Positions 17,247-27,628 of a DNA stretch of 38,707 nucleotides are shown here, one piece after another (positions within the stretch are counted from its first letter, which is position 1; each line of letters begins with the position of its first letter). The position numbers and the translations under genes are program-made. The stretch is taken from the NCBI GenBank assembly GCA_012519975.1, contig JAAYPE010000021.1:1-38707 (forward strand), given 5' to 3'. This DNA comes from Clostridiales bacterium. Lineage in GTDB: Bacteria > Bacillota > Clostridia > Oscillospirales > Acutalibacteraceae. The notes below the pieces were generated by a model, which saw only the letters and a list, made by a program, of their open reading frames with translations, ran no database searches and was not told where the DNA came from.

Positions 17247-20018
17247 ATGAATAAAGAAAAGTTTAGTAAAATAAAAAAGACCAAAATTTATAATCTTGGT
17301 CTTAATAATAAATATATACTTCTATCTTTTTTGTGCAGTGTCATTGTCTTGCTTTTAACCTTTTTTTGTTATGGAGTTTTTCCTTTTGGAAACAAAACAA
17401 TTTTACGAATGGACTTATACCATCAATATGGGCCACTTTTTGCAGAGCTGTATGATAGAATTACTAGCGGTTCAAGCCTTGTGTATTCTTGGACATCAGG
17501 TGGCGGTGGCAGTTTTCTTGGCAATTTTTTTAACTATCTTTCAAGCCCACTATCTGTCTTTATTTTACTCTTTGGCCATATTAACAATCCAGAGGCAATT
17601 GCTTTTCTTATGCTTTTAAAAGCATCTCTTGCTAGTGCCATTTTTTGCTATTACCTTAAAAACTCAAAAGACTTTTTAAAGCACGATACCTCAACCGCGG
17701 CATTTGGAGTTTTGTATTCCTTTTGCGGATATTTTATTGCGTATTATTGGAACATAATGTGGCTTGATGCAATGCTGTTGTTACCACTTGTAGTGCTGGG
17801 CATTGAAAAAATAATAAACGACGGAAAAACAAGTCTTTACTTTATTTCGCTTGCAATAACAATTGTTTCAAACTACTATGCAGGCTTTATGGTATGCATA
17901 TTTTCTGTTTTATACGCAATTATGTATTATTTTGGCAAGTATTCATTTGGAACAAAAATTGCAGACAATCCAAATACTTTAAGCAAGAAAAAAATTGATA
18001 AACTAAAAAACTCAAAGCTCTTTAAAAGTGTTTATTTGTTTATCGGGGCATCAATTATTGCTGTTTTGCTTTGTGCCTTTTCCCTTTTACCTGTTTATTT
18101 TATTTTGCAATCATCTTCTGCTACATCAGGTACATTTCCTACGACAACATCCTCTTATTTTGCTATTTTTGACTTTTTAGCAAACCACTTAGCAAGTCTT
18201 GAGCCAACTATTCGTAGCAGTGGCGATGATGTGTTGCCAAATATATATTGTGGAATTGCAACTTTAATTCTAGTCACTTTATATTTGTTTGCAAAATCAG
18301 TATCTTTGCAAGAAAAAATTTCAAGAGTTGCAATGTTGCTTGTTTTTTTCTTTAGCTTTAATACAAATATTTTAAATTATATTTGGCACGGTTTTCATTT
18401 TCCAAATGACTTGCCATACCGTTTTTCTTTTATGTACTCATTTATGTTGCTAGTGATTGCATACAAAGCTTTAATTAATATTAAAGATGTTTCGTCAAAG
18501 GATATTTTGTATGTTGGGCTTGCATTAACTGCCTTTATCGTTTTTGTTGAGAAAATCGGTTCTAAAAATGTTTTAGAGGAAACTGTTATTTTAAGCATTT
18601 TATTTGTTATCATTTATACTATTATTTTATCACTATTCAAAAACAAAAAAATTCATCCAAACGCTGTTAGTGCCTTGCTTTTATGCTGTGTTATTACAGA
18701 GGCAACCGTATGCAATACTAGTCATTTCGTTATGGATCAGCAAAAAGAGAATTATACCAAAGATTATTATACTTTTAGGGCTTTAAAGGATAGTTTGGAT
18801 GAGCTTGATGATACAGACTTTTATCGAATGGAGCTTACAAATCTCAATATGAGAATGGACCCTTGTTGGTTTGGATACAACGGAGTATCTACCTTTTCTT
18901 CTATGGCGTCTGAGCCACTCTCAAACTTGCAATACAACCTTGGAATGTATGGAAATTATATAAATAGCTACACTTACAATTTACAAACTCCTATTTATAA
19001 CTCAATGTTTTCTCTTAAATATATTGTAAACAATAGTCAAAATATAAATATGGAAAATACAGAGTTATATACAAAACTTATGAGTAACGGTAATTACACG
19101 GCTTATAAAAATAATTATTATTTGCCAATAGCCTATTGTGTTGACAGAGATATTAAAAACTGGAATCCAATTTCTGATAACCCGTTTGAAAATCAAAACG
19201 ATTATTTGTTAAAGGCAACAGAGGTCGGCGATGTTCTTGAGCCTATTGCGTTTCAGGATATTGAATACTATAATATTAACGAATTTGGCGAGGATGCAAA
19301 CTCTGGTAAATTTGTATTTTATAAAACTGATAAAAATGTTACTTCGTCAAACTTTATAGTTAATTACACTCTTGAGAAAAAACAAAATGTTTATATTTAT
19401 GTAGACTCTGATTGTGTTTCTAGCGACACTATTACAATTAATGCAAACAACGAATTTGTAGCAACTCAGAATATTTATGAAGAATATATTTATGATATTG
19501 GACTCTGGGACGCTGGAACTACAATTAGCATCATAATTCCAATTAATGACGAAAAAGCTTCTGGGTATGTTGATTGTTTTGCATCGGGTCTTGATATGGA
19601 AAAATATAAAACTGCGTATTCAAAGCTAAACAGCGAGTCACTAAACATCACTAAATTTACAGACACTAATATTCAAGGCACTGTGAAAGCAAAAGAAAAA
19701 TGTGTGCTTTATACATCTATTCCGTATGACAAAAGTTGGAAGGTTATAGTTGATGGTAAAGAAGTTCCTCAAAATGATATTCTATCTATTAACAATGCAC
19801 TCTTGGGAATTAATCTTTCATCAGGCGAGCATAGCATTGAGTTTAAATATAAGGCAAAAGGCCTTTTTGCAGGGATAACAATATCTTCAATTACAATTAT
19901 TTTACTTTTAGCTTACTCTGTTAATAAAAAGCGTAAACTTCAAAATAATACTTTAACCGTTGATAGCGATATAAAAATGGATTTGCTAACGCCTGAAAAT
20001 AATAAAGATAACAACTAA
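17247..20018 (+). CDS. YfhO-family polytopic membrane protein (GT-C-like glycosyltransferase)
   Basis: A 923-residue integral membrane protein. Roughly a dozen hydrophobic segments fill residues 25-480. A soluble extracellular domain follows (about 490-880), then one last membrane segment (about 880-900, GLFAGITISSITIILLLAYS). The first loop has ILRMDLYHQYGPLFAELYDR, the acidic-residue loop expected of GT-C-fold transferases and typical of YfhO (PF09586). The ending YKAKGLFAG after a 'DKSWKVIVDGKE' module is also family-typical. Characterised YfhO proteins in Bacillus and Listeria decorate lipoteichoic acid with sugars; donor and acceptor here are unknown. SD AAGGACGG. Monocistronic, closed by a strong terminator. 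Confidence 0.85.
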   Translation: MNKEKFSKIKKTKIYNLGLNNKYILLSFLCSVIVLLLTFFCYGVFPFGNKTILRMDLYHQYGPLFAELYDRITSGSSLVYSWTSGGGGSFLGNFFNYLSSPLSVFILLFGHINNPEAIAFLMLLKASLASAIFCYYLKNSKDFLKHDTSTAAFGVLYSFCGYFIAYYWNIMWLDAMLLLPLVVLGIEKIINDGKTSLYFISLAITIVSNYYAGFMVCIFSVLYAIMYYFGKYSFGTKIADNPNTLSKKKIDKLKNSKLFKSVYLFIGASIIAVLLCAFSLLPVYFILQSSSATSGTFPTTTSSYFAIFDFLANHLASLEPTIRSSGDDVLPNIYCGIATLILVTLYLFAKSVSLQEKISRVAMLLVFFFSFNTNILNYIWHGFHFPNDLPYRFSFMYSFMLLVIAYKALINIKDVSSKDILYVGLALTAFIVFVEKIGSKNVLEETVILSILFVIIYTIILSLFKNKKIHPNAVSALLLCCVITEATVCNTSHFVMDQQKENYTKDYYTFRALKDSLDELDDTDFYRMELTNLNMRMDPCWFGYNGVSTFSSMASEPLSNLQYNLGMYGNYINSYTYNLQTPIYNSMFSLKYIVNNSQNINMENTELYTKLMSNGNYTAYKNNYYLPIAYCVDRDIKNWNPISDNPFENQNDYLLKATEVGDVLEPIAFQDIEYYNINEFGEDANSGKFVFYKTDKNVTSSNFIVNYTLEKKQNVYIYVDSDCVSSDTITINANNEFVATQNIYEEYIYDIGLWDAGTTISIIIPINDEKASGYVDCFASGLDMEKYKTAYSKLNSESLNITKFTDTNIQGTVKAKEKCVLYTSIPYDKSWKVIVDGKEVPQNDILSINNALLGINLSSGEHSIEFKYKAKGLFAGITISSITIILLLAYSVNKKRKLQNNTLTVDSDIKMDLLTPENNKDNN

Positions 20019-20020
20019 AA

Positions 20021-20046
20021 TATGCAATAAAAATATGCAATAAAAA
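20021..20046. repeat. Two tandem 13-bp copies between YfhO gene and its terminator
   Basis: TATGCAATAAAAA occurs at 20021-20033 and again at 20034-20046, exactly adjacent, three bases after the YfhO stop. Probably slippage; no function inferred. Confidence 0.8.
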
Positions 20047-20047
20047 T

Positions 20048-20090
20048 ACCACATTAGACTAAAATTAAAGCAGTCTAATGTGGTTGTTTT
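20048..20090. terminator. Strong bidirectional terminator (YfhO gene / uvrA operon)
   Basis: ACCACATTAGACT (20048-20060) pairs perfectly with AGTCTAATGTGGT (20072-20084) around an 11-base loop. The + strand follows with TGTTTTTT and the - strand with ATTTTTATTG. It therefore serves both converging transcripts. Confidence 0.92.
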
Positions 20091-20103
20091 TTATATTGAT
20101 ATG

Positions 20104-20286
20104 TTAATCTTTCTTTGCGTATTTTTTGTTTATAGCTTTTACGATTATATATGGATTTAAAATATATATTACGCTTAAAAAAGTTGCAAAAATGCTGAGC
20201 AGACCTAAGGACACAATAACTTCTTGAAAAGACCTAAAAAATGATGTTTCAGTTTTAAAAAACCACCTTGCTAAATCACCAAGCAT
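20104..20286 (-). CDS. Small membrane protein, unknown function
   Basis: A 60-residue protein with one hydrophobic segment (about 24-47, VIVSLGLLSIFATFLSVIYI), an aromatic N-terminal part (RWFFKTETSFFRSF) and a basic tail ending INKKYAKKD. The start has a textbook TAGGAGGAG site, seven bases from the ATG, so it is very likely translated. It lies 17 bases after uvrA and ends just before the terminator, making it the last gene of the pyrE-radC-uvrB-uvrA unit. I do not recognise a family. Confidence 0.75.
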   Translation of the reverse strand: MLGDLARWFFKTETSFFRSFQEVIVSLGLLSIFATFLSVIYILNPYIIVKAINKKYAKKD

Positions 20287-20303
20287 AATAAACTCCTCCT
20301 AAT

Positions 20304-23126
20304 TTATAATTTATTTTTAAGATATTTTCCGGTATAAGAACCTTTTACTTTAACAATTTCCTCTGGTGTGCCACTAGCAACTATTTTGCCACCTTTATCC
20401 CCGCCCTCGGGGCCTAAATCAATTATATAATCTGCTGTTTTTATAACATCTAAATTATGCTCAATTACAACAACAGAGTTCCCGTTGTCAACTAATTTTT
20501 GAAAAACATCAATAAGCCTGTGAACATCAGCCGTATGCAGTCCAGTTGTTGGTTCGTCTAAAATATAAATAGTTTTTCCCGTAGCCCTTTTTGAAAGTTC
20601 GGTAGACAGTTTAACCCTTTGCGCTTCTCCGCCTGACAAAGTTGTTGCAGATTGACCAATTCTGATATATCCCAAACCAACGTCATAAAGCGTTTTGAGC
20701 TTTCTTTTTATTTTTGGTACCGCATCAAAAAAAACAAGTCCTTCATCAACTGTCATTTCTAGTATATCATAAATGGTCTTGCCTTTATACTTTACCTCCA
20801 AAGTTTCTCGGTTATATCTTGCGCCTTTACAAACTTCACAAGGCACATAAATATCTGCAAGAAAATGCATTTCTATTTTTACAATACCATCACCTTGACA
20901 AGCCTCACAGCGTCCACCTTTTACATTAAATGAAAATCGACTAGCCGTAAATCCACGAATCTTTGCATCTTGAGTTGAGGCAAAAAGTTCTCTAATATCT
21001 GTAAACACCCCTGTGTAAGTCGCAGGATTTGAGCGTGGGGTTCTACCAATCGGAGATTGGTCAATACTGATTATTTTATCAAGATTTTCAATGCCCTCAA
21101 TTCTTTTATGCTCTCCAGCAAATTTTTTTGCACCATTTAGTTCTGCTGCAAGTTTTTTGTGCAAAATCTCATTTACAAGAGATGATTTACCAGAGCCAGA
21201 AACACCTGTGACGCACACAAATTCGCCAAGCGGAATTGTAACATTAATATTTTTTAGATTGTTTTCTTTCGCCCCGATAATTTTTATATTTTTCCCGTTA
21301 CCTTTTCTTCTCTCTTTTGGCACTGGGATTTGTTTTTTACCACTAAGATATTGCCCTGTTATTGAATTTTCGCATTTTTTTATCTCTTCAACATCGCCAA
21401 CACAAACAACATCACCACCGTGAACACCCGCTCCAGGACCTATGTCAACAATGCAGTCCGCTTCATACATTGTATCTTCATCGTGTTCAACAACAATCAG
21501 CGTATTTCCAAGGTCTCTGAGTTTTTTTAGCGTTTCAAGTAGTTTTGTATTGTCCCTTTGATGTAATCCAATGCTTGGCTCATCTAGAATATACAAAACG
21601 CCCATAAGTGATGAGCCAATTTGAGTTGCAAGCCTAATCCGCTGACTCTCTCCACCCGATAAAGTTCCAGCTGAGCGGGCAAGTGTTAGGTAATCAAGAC
21701 CTACGCTACTTAAAAATCCGAGTCGCTCTAAAATTTCTTTTATAATTGATTGCGAAATAATTTTTTCACGCTCTGTAAGTTCTATTGATTTTAAAAACTC
21801 AAATTCCTGTGATATAGATTTTCTTACAAATTCGTCAATATTAATTCCACCAACAGTTACCGAAAGCGACTCTGTTTTAAGCCTTGCCCCCTTACATTCA
21901 GAACAGTTTTGAACAGTCATATATTGTAATATTTCTGCCCTCATCCATTCGCTACTTGTTTCTAAATATCTTCTTTCAAGGTTGTTTACAAGCCCCTCAA
22001 ACTCCGCTTGATAATTTCCACTGCCATATTCATTAGTTCTTTGAAGCCTAATTTTAGCCCCTTTTGACCCATAAAGAATAACGTCCACTATTTTTTTAGG
22101 CAATTTATTGATAGGTGTGTCCAAAGAAAAATCATAATGCCTAGCAAGCCCCTCAAAATACATTTGGGCAATAGTTCCACCATCGGTTTTAGACCAGCCA
22201 CTACAGGTTATTGCTCCTTCTTTTATGGAAAGAGTTTTATCAGGTATTATTAAATTTGGATCAACTTTCATATAAGTTCCAAGCCCAGAGCATTTTGGGC
22301 AAGCACCGAAAGGACTGTTAAAAGAGAACATTCTAGGTGTTAGCTCTTCAATACTCACCCCGTGTTCTGGGCAAGCATAGCTTTGAGAAAACAAAATCTC
22401 CTCGCTATCTATAACATCTATTAAAAGTAGTCCGCCAGAAAGATTTGTTGCAGTTTCAATAGAATCGGCAAGCCTTCCTCTAATGTCATCTTTTATAACT
22501 AACCTATCTACAATGATTTCTATATTATGTTTTTTATTTTTATCAATCGTAATTTTTTCAGACAAATCATAAACATTTCCATCAACTCTAACCCTTACAA
22601 ATCCAGATTTTCTAACATTTTCAAGCTCTTTGACATACTCACCTTTTCGACCTCTAACAATGGGAGACATAACCTGAATTTTTGTGCCATTTTCAAGTTT
22701 TAAAATTCTGTCTACTATTTGGTCTATTGTTTGTTGGTGTATCTCATTTCCACAAACGGGACAATGTGGTATTCCTATTCGTGCATATAAAAGCCTTAAA
22801 TAATCATAAATTTCTGTAACCGTTCCAACTGTTGAACGAGGATTTTTTGATGTTGTTTTTTGGTCAATTGATATTGCTGGAGATAGCCCCTCGATTGACT
22901 CTACTTTTGGTTTTTCCATTTGACCTAAAAATTGCCGTGCATAAGATGAAAGGGACTCGACATAACGGCGTTGTCCCTCTGCATAAATAGTGTCAAATGC
23001 AAGAGATGATTTGCCTGAACCTGAAAGACCTGTAAAAACTACAAGCTTATCCCTTGGTATTTTTAAATCTATATTTTTTAAATTATTTTCTTTTGCGCCC
23101 CTAATTATAATTTCTGTATTTGCCAA
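20304..23126 (-). CDS. uvrA: Excinuclease ABC subunit A
   Basis: DNA-damage recognition ATPase of nucleotide excision repair, 940 residues, normal length. Both ABC modules are complete: Walker [15 protein letters not shown] and [13 protein letters not shown], signatures [12 protein letters not shown] and [12 protein letters not shown], Walker [15 protein letters not shown] and [14 protein letters not shown]. Zinc modules show as CPVC...CPEH...CPKC in the first half and CEACQGDG...CEVCKG in the second. The start is TTG at 23126 behind GGGGGAAG, 18 bases after uvrB. It forms the UvrA2B2 damage sensor with the neighbouring gene product. Confidence 0.98.
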   Translation of the reverse strand: MANTEIIIRGAKENNLKNIDLKIPRDKLVVFTGLSGSGKSSLAFDTIYAEGQRRYVESLSSYARQFLGQMEKPKVESIEGLSPAISIDQKTTSKNPRSTVGTVTEIYDYLRLLYARIGIPHCPVCGNEIHQQTIDQIVDRILKLENGTKIQVMSPIVRGRKGEYVKELENVRKSGFVRVRVDGNVYDLSEKITIDKNKKHNIEIIVDRLVIKDDIRGRLADSIETATNLSGGLLLIDVIDSEEILFSQSYACPEHGVSIEELTPRMFSFNSPFGACPKCSGLGTYMKVDPNLIIPDKTLSIKEGAITCSGWSKTDGGTIAQMYFEGLARHYDFSLDTPINKLPKKIVDVILYGSKGAKIRLQRTNEYGSGNYQAEFEGLVNNLERRYLETSSEWMRAEILQYMTVQNCSECKGARLKTESLSVTVGGINIDEFVRKSISQEFEFLKSIELTEREKIISQSIIKEILERLGFLSSVGLDYLTLARSAGTLSGGESQRIRLATQIGSSLMGVLYILDEPSIGLHQRDNTKLLETLKKLRDLGNTLIVVEHDEDTMYEADCIVDIGPGAGVHGGDVVCVGDVEEIKKCENSITGQYLSGKKQIPVPKERRKGNGKNIKIIGAKENNLKNINVTIPLGEFVCVTGVSGSGKSSLVNEILHKKLAAELNGAKKFAGEHKRIEGIENLDKIISIDQSPIGRTPRSNPATYTGVFTDIRELFASTQDAKIRGFTASRFSFNVKGGRCEACQGDGIVKIEMHFLADIYVPCEVCKGARYNRETLEVKYKGKTIYDILEMTVDEGLVFFDAVPKIKRKLKTLYDVGLGYIRIGQSATTLSGGEAQRVKLSTELSKRATGKTIYILDEPTTGLHTADVHRLIDVFQKLVDNGNSVVVIEHNLDVIKTADYIIDLGPEGGDKGGKIVASGTPEEIVKVKGSYTGKYLKNKL

Positions 23127-23144
23127 TGCACTTCCCCCGCTTTA

Positions 23145-25106
23145 TCACTTGCCTTTAAGCTTTTCAATTTCATCTCTTAAATATGCTGCGTGCTCAAATT
23201 CTAATATTTTTGCAGCAGCTTTCATCTCTGTTGTAAGCCTTTTTATCAACTGCTCTTTTTCAATCCTATTAAGCTTTCGTGTAGGCTTGCTTTTTTCAAT
23301 GCCTTGCTTGCTTGTTATTTCTATTATATCTCTAATTTCTTTTTTGATTGTTGTGGGTACAATATTATTTTTTTTATTATGATTCATTTGTATTTCTCTT
23401 CGTCGCTGGGTTTCCTTAATTGCACGCTCCATAGATGGAGTCACACTATCAGCATACATTATAACTTCGCCCTGTGCGTTTCTTGCAGCTCTTCCAATGA
23501 TTTGAATAAGAGATGATTCAGAACGCAAAAAACCTTCTTTATCAGCATCTAAAATTGCAACAAGGGATACTTCAGGTAAATCCAGACCCTCACGCAACAA
23601 ATTTATACCTATTAAAACATCAAACTCACCCATACGCAAGTCACGAATTATTTCCATTCTTTCAATTGTGTCAATATCGTGATGCATATAGCGAACTTTT
23701 ATGCCAACATTTTCAATATATTCGGTTAAATCTTCTGCCATTTTTTTTGTAAGAGTTGTTATCAAAACTCTTTCTTTACGGCTTATTCTTGTGTTAATTT
23801 GTGATATCAAATCATCAATTTGATTTTCGGTTGGTTTTACTGTAATTTCAGGGTCAAGTAACCCCGTTGGCCTAATTAATTGCTCTACAACTCTCTTGCT
23901 GTTCTCACGCTCAAAACGGGCAGGTGTTGCACTTACAAAAATTGTTTGCTTTGTCCTTTCATAAAACTCATCAAATGTAAGTGGTCTATTATCATATGCC
24001 GATGGAAGTCTAAACCCATAATTTACAAGACTTTCCTTGCGAGAACGGTCACCGCCATACATTCCGTGTATTTGTGGAATCATTGCGTGGGACTCATCTA
24101 TAAAAATTAAAAAATCATCTGGAAAATAGTTTATAAGTGTAAACGGTGGCGCCCCCGCCTGCCTACCTGATAAAACTCTAGAATAATTTTCGATTCCACT
24201 ACAAAATCCTGTTTCTCTAAGCATTTCAATATCGTACTCTGTTCGCTGTTTTATTCTTTGTGCCTCTAAAAGCTTGCCTTGCTCTTCAAAAATTGCAGCT
24301 TGCTGTATCATTTCATTTTGTATTTCTTTTATTGCAACTTCCATTTTTTCAGCTGATACAACATAGTGTGATGCGGGATAAACTGCTGCGTGGGACAAAA
24401 TGCCAGTTACATCTCCCGTAAGGACATTAATTTCACTAATTTTTTCTATTTCATCACCAAAAAACTCAACTCTTATTGCATTTTCATTTGAGTTTGCCGG
24501 AAAAATTTCTACAACATCCCCACGAACTCTAAATTTGTTTCTTATAAAGTTTAAATCATTTCTGTCATATTGGATTTCGACAAGTTTTGCAAGCAATTCA
24601 TCTCTGGATTTTTGCATTCCAGGACGCAAAGAAATAACCATATTACGATAGTCAATAGGGTCACCTAAGCTATAAATGCAAGAAACGCTTGCAACAATTA
24701 TTACATCCCTTCTTTCAGACAAAGCCAAAGTTGCACTATGCCGAAGCTTGTCAATCTCGTCATTTATTGAAGAATCTTTTTCAATATAGGTGTCTGTTGT
24801 GGGCAGATATGCCTCTGGCTGATAATAATCATAGTAGCTTACAAAATACTCAACCGCATTATCCGGAAAAAACTCACGAAACTCGCTACAAAGCTGTGCT
24901 GCAAGAGTTTTGTTATGAGCTAAAATAAGCGTAGGTCTATTAACCTTTGCAATGACATTAGCCATCGTAAAGGTCTTTCCCGACCCCGTAACCCCAAGCA
25001 GTGTTTGCTCTTTGAGTCCACTATTTAACCCATCAACCAACTGCTCAATTGCTTGCGGTTGGTCGCCAGTGGGAGAAAAATCTGAATATAGTTTGAATTT
25101 ATCCAT
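23145..25106 (-). CDS. uvrB: Excinuclease ABC subunit B
   Basis: Damage-verification helicase-like subunit, 653 residues. Walker A is [10 protein letters not shown] near residue 38. The beta-hairpin that inserts between DNA strands contains [20 protein letters not shown] (part). The DEAD-box equivalent is FIDESH, and helicase motif VI is [11 protein letters not shown]-terminal UVR motif that contacts UvrC ([17 protein letters not shown]) is present. The SD GAGGATTTG is ten bases from the ATG. No LexA-like box was recognised upstream. Confidence 0.98.
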   Translation of the reverse strand: MDKFKLYSDFSPTGDQPQAIEQLVDGLNSGLKEQTLLGVTGSGKTFTMANVIAKVNRPTLILAHNKTLAAQLCSEFREFFPDNAVEYFVSYYDYYQPEAYLPTTDTYIEKDSSINDEIDKLRHSATLALSERRDVIIVASVSCIYSLGDPIDYRNMVISLRPGMQKSRDELLAKLVEIQYDRNDLNFIRNKFRVRGDVVEIFPANSNENAIRVEFFGDEIEKISEINVLTGDVTGILSHAAVYPASHYVVSAEKMEVAIKEIQNEMIQQAAIFEEQGKLLEAQRIKQRTEYDIEMLRETGFCSGIENYSRVLSGRQAGAPPFTLINYFPDDFLIFIDESHAMIPQIHGMYGGDRSRKESLVNYGFRLPSAYDNRPLTFDEFYERTKQTIFVSATPARFERENSKRVVEQLIRPTGLLDPEITVKPTENQIDDLISQINTRISRKERVLITTLTKKMAEDLTEYIENVGIKVRYMHHDIDTIERMEIIRDLRMGEFDVLIGINLLREGLDLPEVSLVAILDADKEGFLRSESSLIQIIGRAARNAQGEVIMYADSVTPSMERAIKETQRRREIQMNHNKKNNIVPTTIKKEIRDIIEITSKQGIEKSKPTRKLNRIEKEQLIKRLTTEMKAAAKILEFEHAAYLRDEIEKLKGK

Positions 25107-25134
25107 ATACTATCAAATCCTCTTTGTAAATCAC

Positions 25135-25815
25135 CTATAAAAACATCAGCGAAAATTTCGACGAATCTGCCATTGAGAAATAATCACTGTCTGCAACAAT
25201 AATATGGTCTTTTAATTTTACATCTATTGAATTGAGCAAAACAATCATACTCCTAGTCACATCAATATCCGCAGAAGATGGAACCGCAAGACCTCCCGGA
25301 TGATTGTGCGCAAGTATTGCAGATGTAGCATTGTTTTTTAAAGCGGTTTCGACAATTTTTCTTCCGGCAATCTCCGTCATAGAAAGTGAGCCTTGAGAAA
25401 GCATGTCGCAGTTTGTTACACAACCTTTGTTATCAAGGCACAAAAGCATAGCTGTTTCATTTTTTATGCCTATGTATTTTGCTGTCAAATATTCACCAGC
25501 TGCCTGTGTTGAAAAAATCTCGGTATTTTGTGCAAGCTTGTCTTGCATATATCTGCCATAAATTGGGGGAATAAGCTTAACAAGTGATGCTGTGTTTTCG
25601 CCGATTCCATCCACTTTTATAAGGTCTTCAAAAGAGGCATCAAAAACTGCTGACAAAGACCCAAATGTGTTGATAAGACTATGGGCAAGCTCGTTTGTAT
25701 CTTTTCTTGGTATTGTGTAAAACAAAAGTAATTCTAAAACATTGTGGTCGGCAAAATTCGAAAGTCCACAATCAAGAAAGCGCTGTCTTAATCTTTTGCG
25801 ATGACCCTCGTGCAT
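25135..25815 (-). CDS. radC: RadC-like JAB/MPN-domain protein
   Basis: A 226-residue protein with an N-terminal helix-hairpin-helix part (LIKVDGIGENTASLVKLIPP) and a C-terminal JAB1/MPN domain. The metal site is AHNHPGGLAVPSSADID (HxH...S..D), with the acidic residue plausibly in LCLDNKGCV. The family was once assigned to DNA repair, but its real role is unproven. Company of uvrA/uvrB here is suggestive only. It starts 28 bases before uvrB ends of the operon begin, and 15 bases after pyrE. Confidence 0.93.
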   Translation of the reverse strand: MHEGHRKRLRQRFLDCGLSNFADHNVLELLLFYTIPRKDTNELAHSLINTFGSLSAVFDASFEDLIKVDGIGENTASLVKLIPPIYGRYMQDKLAQNTEIFSTQAAGEYLTAKYIGIKNETAMLLCLDNKGCVTNCDMLSQGSLSMTEIAGRKIVETALKNNATSAILAHNHPGGLAVPSSADIDVTRSMIVLLNSIDVKLKDHIIVADSDYFSMADSSKFSLMFL

Positions 25816-25830
25816 TTTATCTACCTCTAA

Positions 25831-26415
25831 TTATTTAATCTTTCTACTTCCCGGCTTTACAAGCTCTATTTTGCCCTCTTTGCATAGTGGGCATTCATCT
25901 TTATACCAAGACTGAACATCTACGCTGTAAACGGCTTTAAAAGGCACACCAAAGTCAATATTACCACCCGTTCTATCTACTATAGAACCTACACCTGCAA
26001 CAACTCCGCCATTTTGCTGAATATACTCTACAACCTCACGAACTGAACCGCCCGTTGTAACAACATCTTCAACGACCAACACTCTTTGACCAGGCTTTAT
26101 AGAGAAACCTCTGCGAAGTTGCATTTTTCCGTTTTCATCACGCTCTGTAAAAAAGTTTTCGCAACCAAAATTACGACTTACTTCATATGCCATTTGAACC
26201 GCACCCATAGCAGGTCCAATTATGAGTTGAATATCATCATCTTTGTATTTTTCTGCAAGAGCGGCACAAAGCTCCTCGCTGTATTTGGTATTTCTAAAAA
26301 TATTTGCACATTGTAAATATTTATTGCTGTGTCTTCCGGATGTTAGCAAAAAATGTCCCTCAAGCAAAACTCCAGCCTCTTTTAAAACTTCAGTCACTCT
26401 TTCATTTGTAATCAT
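25831..26415 (-). CDS. pyrE: Orotate phosphoribosyltransferase
   Basis: Transfers ribose-5-phosphate from PRPP to orotate in pyrimidine synthesis; 194 residues. The PRPP-binding motif is VLVVEDVVTTGGSV. LTSGRHSNKYLQCANIF and IIGPAMGAVQMAYEV are characteristic of the crenarchaeal/clostridial-type short OPRTase, which often carries a C-terminal CPLC cysteine pair, present here (ECPLCKEGK). The open frame continues 20 codons upstream, but TTGGAGGAC sets the start at the ATG at 26415. First gene of the unit ending at 20104. Confidence 0.94.
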   Translation of the reverse strand: MITNERVTEVLKEAGVLLEGHFLLTSGRHSNKYLQCANIFRNTKYSEELCAALAEKYKDDDIQLIIGPAMGAVQMAYEVSRNFGCENFFTERDENGKMQLRRGFSIKPGQRVLVVEDVVTTGGSVREVVEYIQQNGGVVAGVGSIVDRTGGNIDFGVPFKAVYSVDVQSWYKDECPLCKEGKIELVKPGSRKIK

Positions 26416-26444
26416 TATTAAGTCCTCCAAAAAAATATTAAACA

Positions 26445-26478
26445 AAAGTGATGTGCTAAAACTGCATATTATCACTTT
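26445..26478. promoter_or_regulatory. Inverted repeat upstream of pyrE
   Basis: AAAGTGAT (26445-26452) and ATCACTTT (26471-26478) are perfect 8-base complements 18 bases apart, 30-63 bases ahead of the pyrE start. It could be an operator or a leader hairpin for pyrE. No PyrR-type anti-antiterminator consensus was recognised. Confidence 0.4.
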
Positions 26479-26548
26479 ATTTTATACAAAAATAATCTCC
26501 AATAATCTAATATTGGCTAATGATTAATTATATACTATTTTTTTCCTT

Positions 26549-26575
26549 TTGAAAAGGTTTCATTTATGGTATACT
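26549..26575 (+). promoter_or_regulatory. Promoter of the pseudouridine synthase gene
   Basis: TTGAAA (26549-26554) and TATACT (26570-26575) with TGG directly before the -10 (extended -10). The 15-base spacer is short, which the extended -10 may offset. It lies 45 bases before the GTG start. Confidence 0.55.
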
Positions 26576-26620
26576 CTTATAAAATTGATTTATTCTTTTA
26601 AAAATTAGGAGATATTTTTA

Positions 26621-27583
26621 GTGAAAAGTTTTATAATTTCTGAGAATGACGCAAATCAAAGACTTGACAAGTTTATTACAAAAAGTATGCCAAACTTACC
26701 AAACGCTTTGATGTACAAATATATACGAACTAAACGAATAAAAGTAAACAAAAAGCGTGCTCAAATTTCTACACGACTATGCGTTGGTGATGTTGTAGAT
26801 ATGTATGTAAATGATGAGTTTTTTTCTGTTCCAAACAACAACAAAGATTTTTTAAACGCACCCAAATGCCTTGACATTATTTATGAAGACGATAATATAA
26901 TTCTTTTAAATAAAAAGGTTGGTCTACTGTGTCACCCCGATGAAAACGAATACATAGACACTTTAATTGCCCGCCTTAAAAGGTATTTATACGATAACGG
27001 CAAATACAATCCTGATAATGAGCTTTCTTTTACCCCTGCACTTGTCAATAGAATTGACCGCAACACTGGTGGAATCGTAATTGCTGCTAAGAATGCACAA
27101 TCACTTAGAATTCTTAATGAAAAAATGAAAAACAGAGAGCTTCAAAAATATTATATTTGTGTGGTTCACGGTATTTTAGAAAAAAAAGAAGATACTTTAG
27201 ATGGGTACTTGGTTAAAAATGAAGATAAAAACAAAGTTTTTGTATATAAAAGCTGCCAAAAAAATTCTAAACAAATAAAAACTAAATACAAAGTTCTTGA
27301 TAGTTATAACAACATAAGTCTTGTAGAAGTAGAGCTTTTAACAGGGCGTACACACCAGATAAGAGCACATTTTGCATCAATTGGTCACCCTCTTTTAGGT
27401 GATGGAAAATATGGCACAAATTTGCTGAACAAAAAGCACGGTTATAAAAAACAATTTTTATATTCATACAAGCTTGTTTTTAATTTTACAACAGATGCAC
27501 AAATTCTTCAGTATCTAAATCACAAAGAATTTTTAATAAATGATGTTTGGTTTAAAGAAGAATTTTTAAATAGAAAATTATAA
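26621..27583 (+). CDS. RluA/RluD-family pseudouridine synthase
   Basis: Isomerises uridines in rRNA or tRNA; 320 residues. An N-terminal S4 domain (about 1-60) precedes the catalytic domain. The catalytic-Asp motif is LVNRIDRNTGGIVIAAKN, with Asp in RIDR; the more usual His of 'HRLDRDTSG' is Asn, as in one clostridial subgroup. LTGRTHQIRAHFASIGHPLLGD is diagnostic. The start is GTG behind TTAGGAGA. Which uridine is modified cannot be told, so I give no RluC/RluD symbol. Monocistronic. Confidence 0.92.
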   Translation: MKSFIISENDANQRLDKFITKSMPNLPNALMYKYIRTKRIKVNKKRAQISTRLCVGDVVDMYVNDEFFSVPNNNKDFLNAPKCLDIIYEDDNIILLNKKVGLLCHPDENEYIDTLIARLKRYLYDNGKYNPDNELSFTPALVNRIDRNTGGIVIAAKNAQSLRILNEKMKNRELQKYYICVVHGILEKKEDTLDGYLVKNEDKNKVFVYKSCQKNSKQIKTKYKVLDSYNNISLVEVELLTGRTHQIRAHFASIGHPLLGDGKYGTNLLNKKHGYKKQFLYSYKLVFNFTTDAQILQYLNHKEFLINDVWFKEEFLNRKL

Positions 27584-27586
27584 TAT

Positions 27587-27625
27587 AAAAGTCGACACAG
27601 TTAATTACCGTGTCGGCTTTTTAAA
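27587..27625. terminator. Convergent bidirectional terminator (pseudouridine synthase / CNNM gene)
   Basis: AAAAGTCGACAC (27587-27598) pairs with GTGTCGGCTTTT (27610-27621), 12 bp with one G-U, loop 11 bases. T-runs occur on both strands (CTTTTT on +, CTTTTATATT on -). Confidence 0.88.
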
Positions 27626-27628
27626 GTC

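Noticed and set aside
20021..20046. Tandem 13-bp repeat as a CRISPR-like or mobile-element trace
   Set aside because: Only two adjacent copies, no spacer, no mobile gene nearby.
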